From Chitinophagaceae bacterium UBA1953 (lineage in GTDB: Bacteria; Bacteroidota; Bacteroidia; Chitinophagales; Chitinophagaceae), in the NCBI GenBank assembly GCA_002336115.1, contig DDEN01000041.1, positions 493,383-557,382 of the forward strand: a stretch of 64,000 bases of DNA, given 5' to 3'. A program made the position numbers and the translations under genes. Positions 1 to 8,585 of this stretch are shown here, piece by piece. The notes under the pieces were generated by a model that was not told where the DNA came from, made no database searches, and was given only the letters and a program-made list of their open reading frames with translations. Every line of letters starts with the position of its first letter. The first letter of the stretch is position 1.

Positions 1-92
1 TTTCCTGTAACCACTGTTTGTGCATACAACATGCCCGACATAATAAAGCAGGCAATAATTGAGAAGAGTCTCTTAAAAAATTTTGGTGACAT
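1..92 (-). CDS. SusC-like TonB-dependent receptor, 5' end only
   Basis: This reading frame runs off the left edge and shows only the first 30 residues. ATG at 92-90 is followed by a lysine/arginine n-region (KFFKR), a hydrophobic core and a signal-peptidase-like site at LYA-QT, then QTVVTG. In Bacteroidota, VTG right after the signal peptide is the usual start of the carboxypeptidase-like plug domain of SusC outer-membrane receptors. It would import oligosaccharides through the outer membrane with a SusD partner expected outside the window. Two LacI-type operators lie 107-141 bp upstream, which ties it to the sugar regulon to its right. Too little is visible to name a substrate. Confidence 0.72.
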   Translation of the reverse strand, partial: MSPKFFKRLFSIIACFIMSGMLYAQTVVTG

Positions 93-198
93 GCAGTGTA
101 AGTTTTGAATATTGATAATCAAAATTGATAACTCTAAACTATAAAAAATATCAGCAAACAAACTATTGCAAAACCTTGCGAAGCGGCATTGTTGCATG

Positions 199-233
199 TG
201 CAAACGTTTTACTTGGATGTGCAAACGCTTGCA
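199..233. promoter_or_regulatory. Two LacI-type operators upstream of the SusC-like gene
   Basis: TGCAAACGTTTTAC (199-212) and TGCAAACGCTTGCA (220-233) match the palindrome found in front of the other sugar genes of this locus. They lie between the stop of the DUF4832 gene and the start of the leftward SusC-like gene, so they most likely control the latter. Centre-to-centre spacing is 21 bp, about two helical turns, which would suit binding on one DNA face. Confidence 0.7.
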
Positions 234-331
234 TAAGTTTAATAAAAACATAACAGTATCTGCATAAAGTTGGAATTACACGATGAATGTGTAAATGACA
301 ACCGATATAATGCTGAAGAAAACCATTGTAT

Positions 332-370
332 AAAAAAAACTGTCAGTACAATTAGTTGCGCTGACAGTTT
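332..370 (-). terminator. Rho-independent terminator of the leftward DUF4832 operon
   Basis: AAACTGTCAG (337-346) pairs with CTGACAGTTT (361-370). Read on the minus strand the stem is followed by a run of eight T. It sits 26 bp past the stop codon of the last gene of the 4611-396 operon. Confidence 0.8.
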
Positions 371-395
371 AATAAGAAAACAGTTAATACTTATT

Positions 396-1967
396 TTACT
401 CTACAGTAAGTGTATGATTCAGTTTATTATAACCAGTGGCATCTTCCCACACATTTACATTACCTAAACGAATTGCATATTCCGAGCGGGTGGCTATTGA
501 AGCATAATTATCGGGCATAAACAACAACAATTCATATAAACCTGTTGCAATATCAGCCGGCAAAGTAAAACTCTGATCCAACTTTACCGATCCTTTAAAC
601 CATTTACGTATATCAGTAGTAAAATCAAACTTTTTAATATCTCCTGTTGTTTTATTACGAAGCAGTAATTGTACCGGCCTTGCATTATAAGGTGATGTAT
701 AACCAATGTTATCAAGATTGATAACAACTTTTATTGCTCCACCTGCTTTTGCTTTATTAGTAAACGTTCCATCTTTTAATACAAACCGGTAACCTAATTT
801 TATTTTAATACTGTTCATACAACCACCGGTTTGCCAGTCGTTGTTTACAGCGGTGTTGTATCCGGAGTTGAGATAGCTGTAGTGCATTGCCCCCATTTCA
901 GTTTCTGCACGACCTGCTGTTTCGCAATCATTCTGAGGACTATATGTATCATCACATGTTTCACCTCCTGCTACAACATACTTACTATCCTGCTGCTGGT
1001 ATGTGCGCAAAGCAGTAACCGTTGTATTATCGCCTGTTCTTGGAGTACTACTGTTTCCATAATCACTAAACGTACCGTAATCATCTGTTCCGCTTAAAAA
1101 ACAATCGTTATGAAAACCAATCCGTGCTTTATCAGTTTCCGTAAAGCCTTCTGCATCCGTTAATGCAGCGCTTGTTGTACCGGCATTTACTCCATAAACA
1201 TAGCGTTGTTTAAACTGGGGTAATCTTACCTGCACCATTCTGTCTTTGGGCAACGCATTCAGCAGTGCCTGTAATACTTCAATTCTGTCCTGCCAGTTAT
1301 TATCAAGCAGTTTCCCCTGGCTTGCATTAGAAGACGCATCTCCAAAATAATCTGTGTAATAATTCTCGCCCCATATACCAATGAAACCAAGCTGCATACA
1401 GGCAATAACATCGGAATTAGCAGTTAGCACAGGTTTTAATTGTGCAATATGATTCAGCACAACAGACTTTGGTGCATCACCATAAGGAGGACATGCAAAA
1501 CTTTCAGGACAACTGCCTGCAACAGGAGTAACAGTGTAATTAAACCGCACAATCAGTTTTATACCTGCCTGCCTTGCTATATCAAAATCGGCTGCTATTT
1601 TATTCAGCAGATCAGTTGTTAAAGGAGCATTATTAAATCCGGTAAGTACATAATTGCGGAATACGAGGCTGCTCAATACTTTGTAAGTAGCACCGGAAAT
1701 ACTTTGTTCACTTCTGTATCCTTTTAGTATGGCCAGGTTCAACGGAACAAAACTGGCTGCACTTGTTTCAACATGCCGGTAAAAACCTCGTTCAGGGTTA
1801 GGAAAATCTGTCGCATCGCTTGTATAAGTAATTGTTGTTGTTTCAGCAGTCGGGGTAGTCTGACCACCTGAATTTGATTTATGACAACCAGAACCGGGTG
1901 CACTAATAATCAATACAGCAACCATCATTTTTTTGATGGAAGACCAAGAACGGAAAAATGGTTTCAT
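396..1967 (-). CDS. Secreted/lipoprotein DUF4874-DUF4832 protein, putative glycan-active enzyme
   Basis: A 523-residue protein with a hydrophobic leader ending in GSGC (Cys28), so probably a lipoprotein, though the lipobox is atypical. The N-terminal half contains the DUF4874 pattern (NPERGFYRH, CPPYGDAP, GFIGIWGEN near residue 199) and the second half the DUF4832 pattern (GGETCDD near 336, then a beta-rich C-terminus). The paralogue directly upstream shares all these blocks. The family has no assigned activity that I know of. The conserved acidic residues in GIWGEN and GGETCDD, and a TIM-barrel-like alternation, would suit a glycoside hydrolase, which is inference. It is the last gene of a leftward operon with the NagX-like gene, inside a LacI-controlled N-acetylhexosamine locus. 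Confidence 0.75.
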   Translation of the reverse strand: MKPFFRSWSSIKKMMVAVLIISAPGSGCHKSNSGGQTTPTAETTTITYTSDATDFPNPERGFYRHVETSAASFVPLNLAILKGYRSEQSISGATYKVLSSLVFRNYVLTGFNNAPLTTDLLNKIAADFDIARQAGIKLIVRFNYTVTPVAGSCPESFACPPYGDAPKSVVLNHIAQLKPVLTANSDVIACMQLGFIGIWGENYYTDYFGDASSNASQGKLLDNNWQDRIEVLQALLNALPKDRMVQVRLPQFKQRYVYGVNAGTTSAALTDAEGFTETDKARIGFHNDCFLSGTDDYGTFSDYGNSSTPRTGDNTTVTALRTYQQQDSKYVVAGGETCDDTYSPQNDCETAGRAETEMGAMHYSYLNSGYNTAVNNDWQTGGCMNSIKIKLGYRFVLKDGTFTNKAKAGGAIKVVINLDNIGYTSPYNARPVQLLLRNKTTGDIKKFDFTTDIRKWFKGSVKLDQSFTLPADIATGLYELLLFMPDNYASIATRSEYAIRLGNVNVWEDATGYNKLNHTLTVE

Positions 1968-1981
1968 ACTTTTAATTTTTA

Positions 1982-3481
1982 TTACTGAACCTGAAGATTA
2001 TGTTGTAACGAATTATAACCACTGGGCTCGTTCCAAAGATTTTCGTTAGCCAATTTTACGCAATATTCCTGCCGCTTTCGCAGTAAAACGTTTGCATCGG
2101 GCAAGTAGAGAAACAGTTGATATGTACCTGCAGTAACAGTAGCCGGTAATTTTATTGTTCGTTGTATATTATGTATGCCACTGAATAAAAACTGTGGATT
2201 GATTTTTAAATCAAGAAATATTTCTTTTCCCGATTCGGCATTCTTCATCACCAATATTACAGGTCTTTTATTGTACATTGAAGCATAGCCGGCATTCTCA
2301 ATCTGCATTTGTATTTTTAATACAGCATTTCGTTTTACAACTGAAGGAAGCAGTGCTTTACGGAGAATAAATCTGTATCCTAAATGCCGGGTGATTTTAT
2401 AGAAGCAACCTGCACTATCCCAGTCATTAATTACATCCACATTGTATGCGGCATTAAGGTAACTGAAATGCAAACGTCGCATCTCATCTTCAGCATAACC
2501 CTGGGGGGCACAATCATTTTGAGGGCTAAAACTATCATCGCAGGTTTCGCCACCGGCCACTGTATATTTTGTATCAGCTTCAATATACCTGCGCAATACA
2601 TCATTAGCAGGCTGCCTTTTTTGTGTGGAACTGCCATAGTCGTAATAAGTTCCGTAATCATCATCCGATGCGAGAAAGCAGTCGTTATGAAAACCAATTC
2701 GTGAAGCATAAGATAAGTTGAAACAGTTTTTCCCATTTAACGGCAGACTATTTACTGATGCTGAAGGGCCATATACAAACTTTTGTTTTATTTGTGGTGT
2801 ACGCACCTGCACCATTCTGTCTTTAGGTAACGCATCAAGCAATGATTTTAAAAACCGGTTACGAAGCTGCCAGCTACTATCTAAAATTTTGCCAACCGCA
2901 TTAGTTGAAGCGTCGCCAAAATAATCTGTAAAATAATTTTCACCCCAAATACCAATAAAGCCTTCCTGCATTACTGCAATTACATCGGCATTTTTCCGTA
3001 ATATTGGTTTTAACTGCTCAATATGTTTAAAAACGATATTGGGTGGTGCATCGCCATAAGGAGGGCATATTTTATATTCGTCGGTACAAGTACCACTGTT
3101 TGTTGAATTGGTATAAGCAAAACGAATAATCATTTTAAGCCCTGCCTCTCTCACTGCATCAAAATCTTTCTGAAGATTACTCAGGAAAGCAGATGAAAGT
3201 GGTTGATTTTTGAAAATATCCAATTCATATCCCCTGTATATTAATGAAGATTTTACTGTAAAAATTGCCTTACCGGGCTGCTGTGGGTGATTACGATAAT
3301 TTTTAAGTTGTTCTGCATTAAGCACAACATAATTACTTGCCTTAACACCTATAGGAATATAAAACCCCCTTTCAGGATTTATAATATCTTCATTGCTTTC
3401 TTTATAATTAATAACAACATTTTGTGCCTTAAGTGTAAATACAACTGCACAAGAAAACAAAGCGGTTATAATTTTTTTCAT
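1982..3481 (-). CDS. Secreted DUF4874-DUF4832 protein, paralogue
   Basis: About 499 residues, with a signal peptide MKKIITALFSCAVVFTLKAQ. I start at the ATG at 3481. An in-frame GTG two codons upstream is possible but overlaps the preceding stop. It repeats the conserved blocks of its downstream neighbour: NPERGFY, CPPYGDAP, EGFIGIWGEN near residue 179, GFHNDCFL, GGETCDD near 313 and a GY-rich beta C-terminus. The pair probably arose by tandem duplication, since gene order and 14-bp spacing are tight. One copy is predicted periplasmic and the other lipid-anchored, so they may act at different sites on one glycan. Function is unknown. Context suggests breakdown of an amino-sugar-containing polymer. 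Confidence 0.75.
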   Translation of the reverse strand: MKKIITALFSCAVVFTLKAQNVVINYKESNEDIINPERGFYIPIGVKASNYVVLNAEQLKNYRNHPQQPGKAIFTVKSSLIYRGYELDIFKNQPLSSAFLSNLQKDFDAVREAGLKMIIRFAYTNSTNSGTCTDEYKICPPYGDAPPNIVFKHIEQLKPILRKNADVIAVMQEGFIGIWGENYFTDYFGDASTNAVGKILDSSWQLRNRFLKSLLDALPKDRMVQVRTPQIKQKFVYGPSASVNSLPLNGKNCFNLSYASRIGFHNDCFLASDDDYGTYYDYGSSTQKRQPANDVLRRYIEADTKYTVAGGETCDDSFSPQNDCAPQGYAEDEMRRLHFSYLNAAYNVDVINDWDSAGCFYKITRHLGYRFILRKALLPSVVKRNAVLKIQMQIENAGYASMYNKRPVILVMKNAESGKEIFLDLKINPQFLFSGIHNIQRTIKLPATVTAGTYQLFLYLPDANVLLRKRQEYCVKLANENLWNEPSGYNSLQHNLQVQ

Positions 3482-3483
3482 AA

Positions 3484-4611
3484 TCACAGTTTGAAAAATA
3501 TTTTTTTATTATACAACCAATAACACAATCCCCATTCCGCCAATAACGTAAACAATGCAGATAAAACATGGAGCCAAGAACTATTCATTCCCACTAAGCT
3601 AAAAACACCATCTGAAAAAACACCCACAGCGCCATTTAACCACTGATGGCCTACAGATTCAAAAAACAAATAAATAAAAATTGAATTCATTCCCACCACT
3701 GTTACCACCCATGCAAACCGTTGGTATTTTTTAATATCAACAAGCCAGAAAATAAATAATAAAATAAGAACAACCCAACCTAAAGAAGTTAATACAAAAG
3801 AGCTGGTACTGATGCGTTTAATAATTGGTGTAATATCGAGCAGATCGAGTGTGTAACCAATAATTAATGATACAACAGCAGTAAAGAACAACACCTTCAC
3901 TTTGCTGTTGACCGATTTAGTACTGAGCAATATTTTCCCAACAGCAACACCGGCAATTGTATGTACTGCAGTAGGAATAATGTTAATAGCAACCCAACCA
4001 TCACTGTTAAGCTTTCCCATTAAAACCAAATCCATCCAAGAACCAAAGTTTTTCCCAAACACAAAGGGCTGATTATAACCGGGCATTAGCACAAAACGAT
4101 ATAAGAACTCGGTAAGTAACAATAAAATTACAGAAACAGCTAACTGCCATTTAATCGACTTTTCAATAATTAAATACGCAATGAGTGTGGTAATTGACAG
4201 TTGTGTTAATACATTCCATAACTCCCATACCAACTTTCCTGAATACACACAATGCAAACCTGTTCCGAATAAAAACAACTTAATGCAACGTACCAGAACA
4301 TGCTTTCCGTTTTGTTGCCAGCTTACCCCAGCTTTTAATTTTTTTTGATATGAAAGATACATGGCTGTACCTGCCATTGTCATAAAAGCAGGCTGTACTA
4401 AATCCCAAAAATGAAGGCCATGCCAGGGGTGATGAAAAAACTGATTTATAACAGCATTACCAATTGTTCCAAAGTTTACTCTGGCCAATGACTCATATAA
4501 CAAGCAGCTTTCTGCAGCGAGTAAAACCATGATTATACCCCGCATAACATCCAGCGACAACAAACGGCCAGTAGGCGGGTTGCTTTTTTGATGTGTTTCG
4601 AGAGCTTCCAT
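3484..4611 (-). CDS. NagX-like inner-membrane acyltransferase family protein (COG4299/HGSNAT-like)
   Basis: A 375-residue polytopic membrane protein with about ten hydrophobic segments. The N-terminal RLLSLDVMRGIIM block and the HHPWHGLHFWDLVQPAFMTMAG block are hallmarks of the heparan-alpha-glucosaminide N-acetyltransferase-like family (DUF5009/DUF1624). In proteobacterial N-acetylglucosamine regulons the same family is called NagX, beside a NagP permease and a LacI-type NagR. Family members are thought to move acyl groups across the membrane onto amino sugars, but bacterial NagX is poorly characterised. It is the first gene of the 4611-396 operon, divergent from the LacI gene, with an operator in the shared 102-bp spacer. 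Confidence 0.78.
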   Translation of the reverse strand: MEALETHQKSNPPTGRLLSLDVMRGIIMVLLAAESCLLYESLARVNFGTIGNAVINQFFHHPWHGLHFWDLVQPAFMTMAGTAMYLSYQKKLKAGVSWQQNGKHVLVRCIKLFLFGTGLHCVYSGKLVWELWNVLTQLSITTLIAYLIIEKSIKWQLAVSVILLLLTEFLYRFVLMPGYNQPFVFGKNFGSWMDLVLMGKLNSDGWVAINIIPTAVHTIAGVAVGKILLSTKSVNSKVKVLFFTAVVSLIIGYTLDLLDITPIIKRISTSSFVLTSLGWVVLILLFIFWLVDIKKYQRFAWVVTVVGMNSIFIYLFFESVGHQWLNGAVGVFSDGVFSLVGMNSSWLHVLSALFTLLAEWGLCYWLYNKKIFFKL

Positions 4612-4667
4612 AATTCACTGCAATATCTGAACATTCAAACAACTATTTGTATCAAACCGTATAATCA

Positions 4668-4683
4668 CACAAACGTTTGCACT
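4668..4683. promoter_or_regulatory. LacI-type operator in divergent nagX/lacI spacer
   Basis: CACAAACGTTTGCACT contains the CAAACGTTTG core shared with the sites at 199, 5769 and 8455. Its place between the leftward operon and the regulator gene suggests that the regulator controls both, including itself. Confidence 0.7.
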
Positions 4684-4713
4684 ATTTTTATACCTGACAA
4701 TTAGTTTATTTAC

Positions 4714-5754
4714 ATGGAAAAAAGATTGCCTACAATAAAAGAAATAGCAAAGCAACTCAACATTTCAGTGTCAACTGTATCAAGGGCGCTGCACGATCAT
4801 CCCAATATCGGGCTGAGAACAAAAATGAGAGTACAGCAATTAGCTAAAGAGCTTGATTACGAACCAAACCAAACAGCAATTTTTTTCCAGCAAGGAAAAA
4901 CATATACTATTGGAGTGATTTTACCCGAACTAAGTGAAGCATTTTTTTCTTCAGCTATCAGCGGTATTGAAGATGCAGCTCATAAAGGGAATTATACTGT
5001 TTTATTAGGACAATCACACGACGATATTGAAAAAGAAAAACATTTACTTGATACATTCCGTAAACACAGGGTTGATGGCTTGCTTGTTTCCATTTCAAAA
5101 AACACAACAAATTACGAGCACTTTGAAGCCCTGCAACGATATAATATTCCTGTTGTATTTTTTGATCGTATTCCCAAAATTCCGAATATTCATTATGTAG
5201 CCTGCAATATGATTAACGGAACTGTTCAGGCAATTAATTTTTTATTCAAAAAGGGGCACAGAATTATAGGAATGATTAATGGCCCCGAAAAATTACCGGC
5301 TACAAAAGAAAGACTGGATGGGTACATTCAGGCAATGACAAAAAGCCGTTTGAAATATGATCCGAACCTTGTTGTGAATTGCGATCTTACAAAAGAAGGC
5401 GTTGCTTCCTCAACCGAAAAACTTCTTAGCGGCAAGCGAAAGCCTACAGCTATTGTTGCTTTTAACGACTATGTAGCGCTGGATGCTGTACAGCAGGTGC
5501 GGAAAATGAAATTTAAAATTAATAAAGATATTTCCTTTGTAAGCTTCGCCAACCTGCCAATCAGTAACTACACAGCTTATCCGCCACTTGCTTCTGTTGA
5601 ACAATTTCCTTACCAGCAGGGACAGAAAGCAACAGAAACCCTGATTGAACTGTTACAAAAAAAATCTGAGGAATCGCTGGAAAACAATAATGCCACTTTT
5701 TATAAAATCATTTTAGAATCTCAACTTGTGGTACACGACGTTAAACAAGGATAA
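4714..5754 (+). CDS. LacI/GalR-family transcriptional regulator
   Basis: 346 residues. The N-terminal HTH reads TIKEIAKQLNISVSTVSRAL, followed by the hinge-type segment GLRTKMRVQQLAKELDYEPN. A periplasmic-binding-protein-like effector domain follows (TIGVILPELSEAFFSSAISGIEDAAH, VDGLLVSISKN, IPVVFFDRIP, GMINGP, AIVAFNDYVALDAVQQ). Length and motifs are standard for the family. Seven copies of a CG-centred palindrome typical of LacI-family operators flank the surrounding sugar genes, so this is probably their local regulator and autoregulates. Its genes point to an N-acetylhexosamine or derivative as effector, a role like NagR. Effector identity is inference. Confidence 0.88.
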   Translation: MEKRLPTIKEIAKQLNISVSTVSRALHDHPNIGLRTKMRVQQLAKELDYEPNQTAIFFQQGKTYTIGVILPELSEAFFSSAISGIEDAAHKGNYTVLLGQSHDDIEKEKHLLDTFRKHRVDGLLVSISKNTTNYEHFEALQRYNIPVVFFDRIPKIPNIHYVACNMINGTVQAINFLFKKGHRIIGMINGPEKLPATKERLDGYIQAMTKSRLKYDPNLVVNCDLTKEGVASSTEKLLSGKRKPTAIVAFNDYVALDAVQQVRKMKFKINKDISFVSFANLPISNYTAYPPLASVEQFPYQQGQKATETLIELLQKKSEESLENNNATFYKIILESQLVVHDVKQG

Positions 5755-5768
5755 CTAATCACATTTTT

Positions 5769-5783
5769 GTCAAGCGTTTGCAT
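5769..5783. promoter_or_regulatory. LacI-type operator upstream of sugar kinase gene
   Basis: GTCAAGCGTTTGCAT carries the CAAGCGTTTG core of the local palindrome. It lies 56 bp before the kinase start and 15 bp after the regulator stop, so the kinase probably has its own regulated promoter. Confidence 0.68.
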
Positions 5784-5810
5784 AATACTTTATTCAAAAC
5801 AAACAATAAT

Positions 5811-5836
5811 TTTATGGCATAAGATTACGCCATAAA
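5811..5836 (+). promoter_or_regulatory. Perfect 8-bp hairpin abutting the kinase start codon
   Basis: TTTATGGC (5811-5818) and GCCATAAA (5829-5836) form a stem with a 10-nt loop that ends 2 nt before the ATG at 5839. It would occupy the ribosome entry region, or it could be a protein-binding palindrome. Its function is not known. Confidence 0.4.
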
Positions 5837-5838
5837 TT

Positions 5839-6888
5839 ATGCTTGAACAAATACTCGAACGCTACAACTTCAATAAGCCTTCCGTTACAATCGCACCGTT
5901 TGGCAGCGGCCTTATTAATCATACATGGCTTATTAAAGACAATACCAATGATTATATTCTGCAACGTATCAACAACAACATCTTTAAACACCCAGAAGAT
6001 ATTGCCTTCAATATAAACCTTGCTGCAAAATATCTGTCGGACAATTATCCTGGTTATTTGTTTGTTAAGCCGGTTTCAACTACGAATGGGGAAGACATGA
6101 TTCACCTCCATGATGAAGGCTATTTCAGAGTATTTCCTTTTGTAAAAGGTTCTCACACAATTGATGTTGTAAGCAATCCATCACAGGCATTTGAAGCAGC
6201 TCAGCAGTTTGGCCGGTTCACGAAATTGCTTTCAGGTATAAATGCCAACGAATTAAAAATTACATTGCCCGATTTTCATAATCTACCCTTGCGTTACCAG
6301 CAGTTTGAATTGGCTTTATTAAATGGCAACAAAGAGCGTATTCAGGAAGCTGAAGAATCAGTTAAACTACTCCAGAAATTCAGTTATATTGTCACAACGA
6401 GTGAAGCTATAAACAATAATCCTTCATTTAAAAAAAGGATTACACATCACGACACAAAAATCAGCAATGTGCTGTTTAACGAAGCAGATAAAGGAATATG
6501 CGTGATAGACCTTGACACAATAATGCCCGGATATTTTATTAGTGATGTAGGCGATATGTTCCGTACCTACCTTTCGCCCGTAAGCGAAGAAGAAAAAGAT
6601 TTTTCAAAAATTGAAATAAGAGAAGAATACTTTCATGCTATTAAACAAGGCTACCTGAGCGAAATGAATGAAGAGCTTTCTGCACCTGAAAAAGAACATT
6701 TTATTTATGCTGGTAAGTTTATGATTTATATGCAGGCGTTACGTTTTTTAACCGACCATATTAATAACGATGTTTATTATGGCGCTAAATATGAAGGGCA
6801 TAATTTTATAAGGGCAAACAACCAGCTTACATTATTACAACGTCTCATAGAGAAAGAAGAAGCACTTGTTTCATCCCCGGTTGTATAA
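5839..6888 (+). CDS. NahK-like sugar kinase (aminoglycoside phosphotransferase fold)
   Basis: 349 residues with an APH/choline-kinase fold. GSGLINHTWLI forms the nucleotide loop near residues 22-32. HHDTKISNVLF holds the catalytic Asp205 and Asn210. CVIDLDTIMPG holds the metal-binding Asp224/Asp226. The DTKISN...IDLDT pattern resembles bifidobacterial N-acetylhexosamine 1-kinase NahK, which phosphorylates GlcNAc/GalNAc at C1 in the cytoplasm. Neighbours (GH109 glycosidase, NagP-like permease, LacI regulator) fit that role. Other members of this fold phosphorylate different small molecules, so the substrate is inferred. A LacI-type site and a start-codon hairpin lie upstream. Two terminator-like hairpins follow, facing the convergent GH109 gene. 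Confidence 0.7.
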   Translation: MLEQILERYNFNKPSVTIAPFGSGLINHTWLIKDNTNDYILQRINNNIFKHPEDIAFNINLAAKYLSDNYPGYLFVKPVSTTNGEDMIHLHDEGYFRVFPFVKGSHTIDVVSNPSQAFEAAQQFGRFTKLLSGINANELKITLPDFHNLPLRYQQFELALLNGNKERIQEAEESVKLLQKFSYIVTTSEAINNNPSFKKRITHHDTKISNVLFNEADKGICVIDLDTIMPGYFISDVGDMFRTYLSPVSEEEKDFSKIEIREEYFHAIKQGYLSEMNEELSAPEKEHFIYAGKFMIYMQALRFLTDHINNDVYYGAKYEGHNFIRANNQLTLLQRLIEKEEALVSSPVV

Positions 6889-6892
6889 TTAT

Positions 6893-6923
6893 AAAAGGCA
6901 CCACATAAATGTGATACCTTTTT
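6893..6923 (+). terminator. Terminator-like hairpin after kinase gene
   Basis: AAAAGG...CCTTTTT with an internal CACAT/ATGTG stem, 5 bp after the kinase stop codon and ending in a T run. Confidence 0.55.
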
Positions 6924-6956
6924 ACCAAAATCAACTGCCGATTGATTGTTTCCGTG

Positions 6957-6990
6957 AAACGGGCAACTCAAAAATCAGTTACCCGTTTTA
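6957..6990. terminator. Second, convergent terminator hairpin
   Basis: AAACGGGCAAC pairs with GTTACCCGTTT with one mismatch, and T/A-rich sequence follows. It lies between convergent genes and 17 bp from the GH109 stop, so it may serve both strands. Confidence 0.6.
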
Positions 6991-7006
6991 AATATTCTGC
7001 AACCTG

Positions 7007-8395
7007 TCAGAACTCATTGCTTAATCCAAAAATTCTCTTTCTTGTTTTCCATTTCCCTCTTGTAAAATCAGGAATTGCCTGCAACTGCCCACCCTCTTTA
7101 ATTGATTTTTCACTCAAAGGCGTAATTGCATACCATGTTGCCAGATCGTACACATCTAAAGGAAAATCAACTTTTCTTTTTATGCTTTCTATAAAAGCAT
7201 TGTCAACAAAAAAGTCCATACCCCCATGACCTGAATTAGCGGCATCTTTTTCAAAACGCTTCCATAATGGATGGTCGTACTCCTGCATATACTTTTCAGG
7301 ATTTTCCCAGGTATGATGTTCGCTCTTATCTTCAAAATGAATCATCCCCGTGTTAAATTCACCTGCATGATGTTCCTGCCATATTCCATTTGTACCTTGT
7401 ACACGAAAACCCAAATTATACGGACGTGGAGATGATGTATCTAACGTAATCACAATAGTTTCACCATTTGCAGTTTGTATCTGAGTTGTTACAATATCGC
7501 CCTGTTTGAATTTGATATTTGCATTAGGATGATTAGGCCCTCCTTTCGGATGATTCTTTATGTAACGGTTAAGTCCTCTTGATTTTGTAGCTATGGAAGA
7601 AAGTTTTGTTAACCTGTTTCCACGGTTTATATCAATCATATTTGCAACAGGACCTAAACCATGCGTGGGATAGTTTTCTCCATTACGGTTGATGTAATGC
7701 GGTGTTCTCCATTTGGCTTCGCTGAAACCTTTTTCTCCAAATTCAACTCCGCTGTCATATGGGGTAACACCATCATTAAATAATACTCCACGCAAATCGT
7801 GCTGGTACCCGCCCTGTAAATGCAGTATTTCACCAAACATACCCATCTGCACCATATTTAAAGCTGCCATAATATCTCTTCTGTAACACACATTTTCCAA
7901 TGGCATAATCGGCACTTTTGTTTTTTCATAAGTGTTTACGAAATCCCAGCAATCCTGCAGTTTTATTGCGCCACATACTTCCATCCCCACAATTTTACCT
8001 GCATTCATCGCATCAATTCCCTGTGGAGCATGCCATTCCCATGGAGAAGAAATAATCACCGCATCAATATCATCCCGCTTCAGTAAATTTTTATAATCGT
8101 AATTGCCGTTCGTGTACTCAACAGGGGCTTTTTTACTATATTTCTTTACTAATTCTCGGGCCAATCCAATCATTTGTTTATCAGGATCAGCCATTGCAAT
8201 CACTTCCACATCACTCCTTTTCAGCATTTCTTCGAGGTGTAACTGCCCTCTCAAACCAACAGCTATCATTCCTACCCGAACAATCTTTTGCTGTTCGGCA
8301 GCAAACAGCTTTAATGGAGAGTTAACCATAGCTATACCTGCTCCCGCAAGAACAGATTGTCTTATAAAATCTCTGCGATTGGGTTTATTATTCAT
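7007..8395 (-). CDS. GH109-type Gfo/Idh/MocA enzyme, probable alpha-N-acetylgalactosaminidase
   Basis: 462 residues. A twin-arginine signal (RRDFIRQSVLAGAGIAM, residues 7-23) predicts Tat export. A Rossmann domain follows (VRVGMIAVGLRGQLHLEEML, VIAMADPD), then the Gfo/Idh/MocA segment VGMEVCGAI. The block MPLENVCYRRDIMAALNM, the HLQGGYQHDLR motif and THGLGPVANMIDINRG are typical of GH109. These exported enzymes use tightly bound NAD in an oxidation-elimination mechanism to cleave alpha-GalNAc. Released N-acetylhexosamine would feed the NahK-like kinase encoded convergently and the permease encoded divergently. Three LacI-type operators lie upstream. A different alpha-glycosidase or dehydrogenase specificity remains possible. 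Confidence 0.8.
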   Translation of the reverse strand: MNNKPNRRDFIRQSVLAGAGIAMVNSPLKLFAAEQQKIVRVGMIAVGLRGQLHLEEMLKRSDVEVIAMADPDKQMIGLARELVKKYSKKAPVEYTNGNYDYKNLLKRDDIDAVIISSPWEWHAPQGIDAMNAGKIVGMEVCGAIKLQDCWDFVNTYEKTKVPIMPLENVCYRRDIMAALNMVQMGMFGEILHLQGGYQHDLRGVLFNDGVTPYDSGVEFGEKGFSEAKWRTPHYINRNGENYPTHGLGPVANMIDINRGNRLTKLSSIATKSRGLNRYIKNHPKGGPNHPNANIKFKQGDIVTTQIQTANGETIVITLDTSSPRPYNLGFRVQGTNGIWQEHHAGEFNTGMIHFEDKSEHHTWENPEKYMQEYDHPLWKRFEKDAANSGHGGMDFFVDNAFIESIKRKVDFPLDVYDLATWYAITPLSEKSIKEGGQLQAIPDFTRGKWKTRKRIFGLSNEF

Positions 8396-8454
8396 ATAAA
8401 AAAATTATAAAGAAAAATATATTCAAACTTAACAATCATTATTACATAAAACAA

Positions 8455-8523
8455 TGCAAGCGTTTGCAAAAAAATGTTTTCATGCAAACGCTTGCGCTTT
8501 TCATATTTACGCAAACGTTTTAC
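8455..8523. promoter_or_regulatory. Three LacI-type operators in the GH109/permease divergent promoter
   Basis: TGCAAGCGTTTGCA (8455-8468, a near-perfect palindrome), TGCAAACGCTTGCG (8483-8496) and CGCAAACGTTTTAC (8510-8523) are spaced 28 and 27 bp apart. They lie in the 190-bp region between divergent genes. This is the densest operator cluster in the locus, suggesting co-control of both genes and possibly cooperative binding. Confidence 0.78.
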
Positions 8524-8585
8524 AGCATCTTTACACATTTACTATCATATACTGTTGTATTTTACTGCTCATTTAATAAATCAAT

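Noticed and set aside
270..467. Plus-strand frame of 65 codons
   Set aside because: It runs through the terminator and into the end of the DUF4832 gene on the other strand, with no family resemblance.
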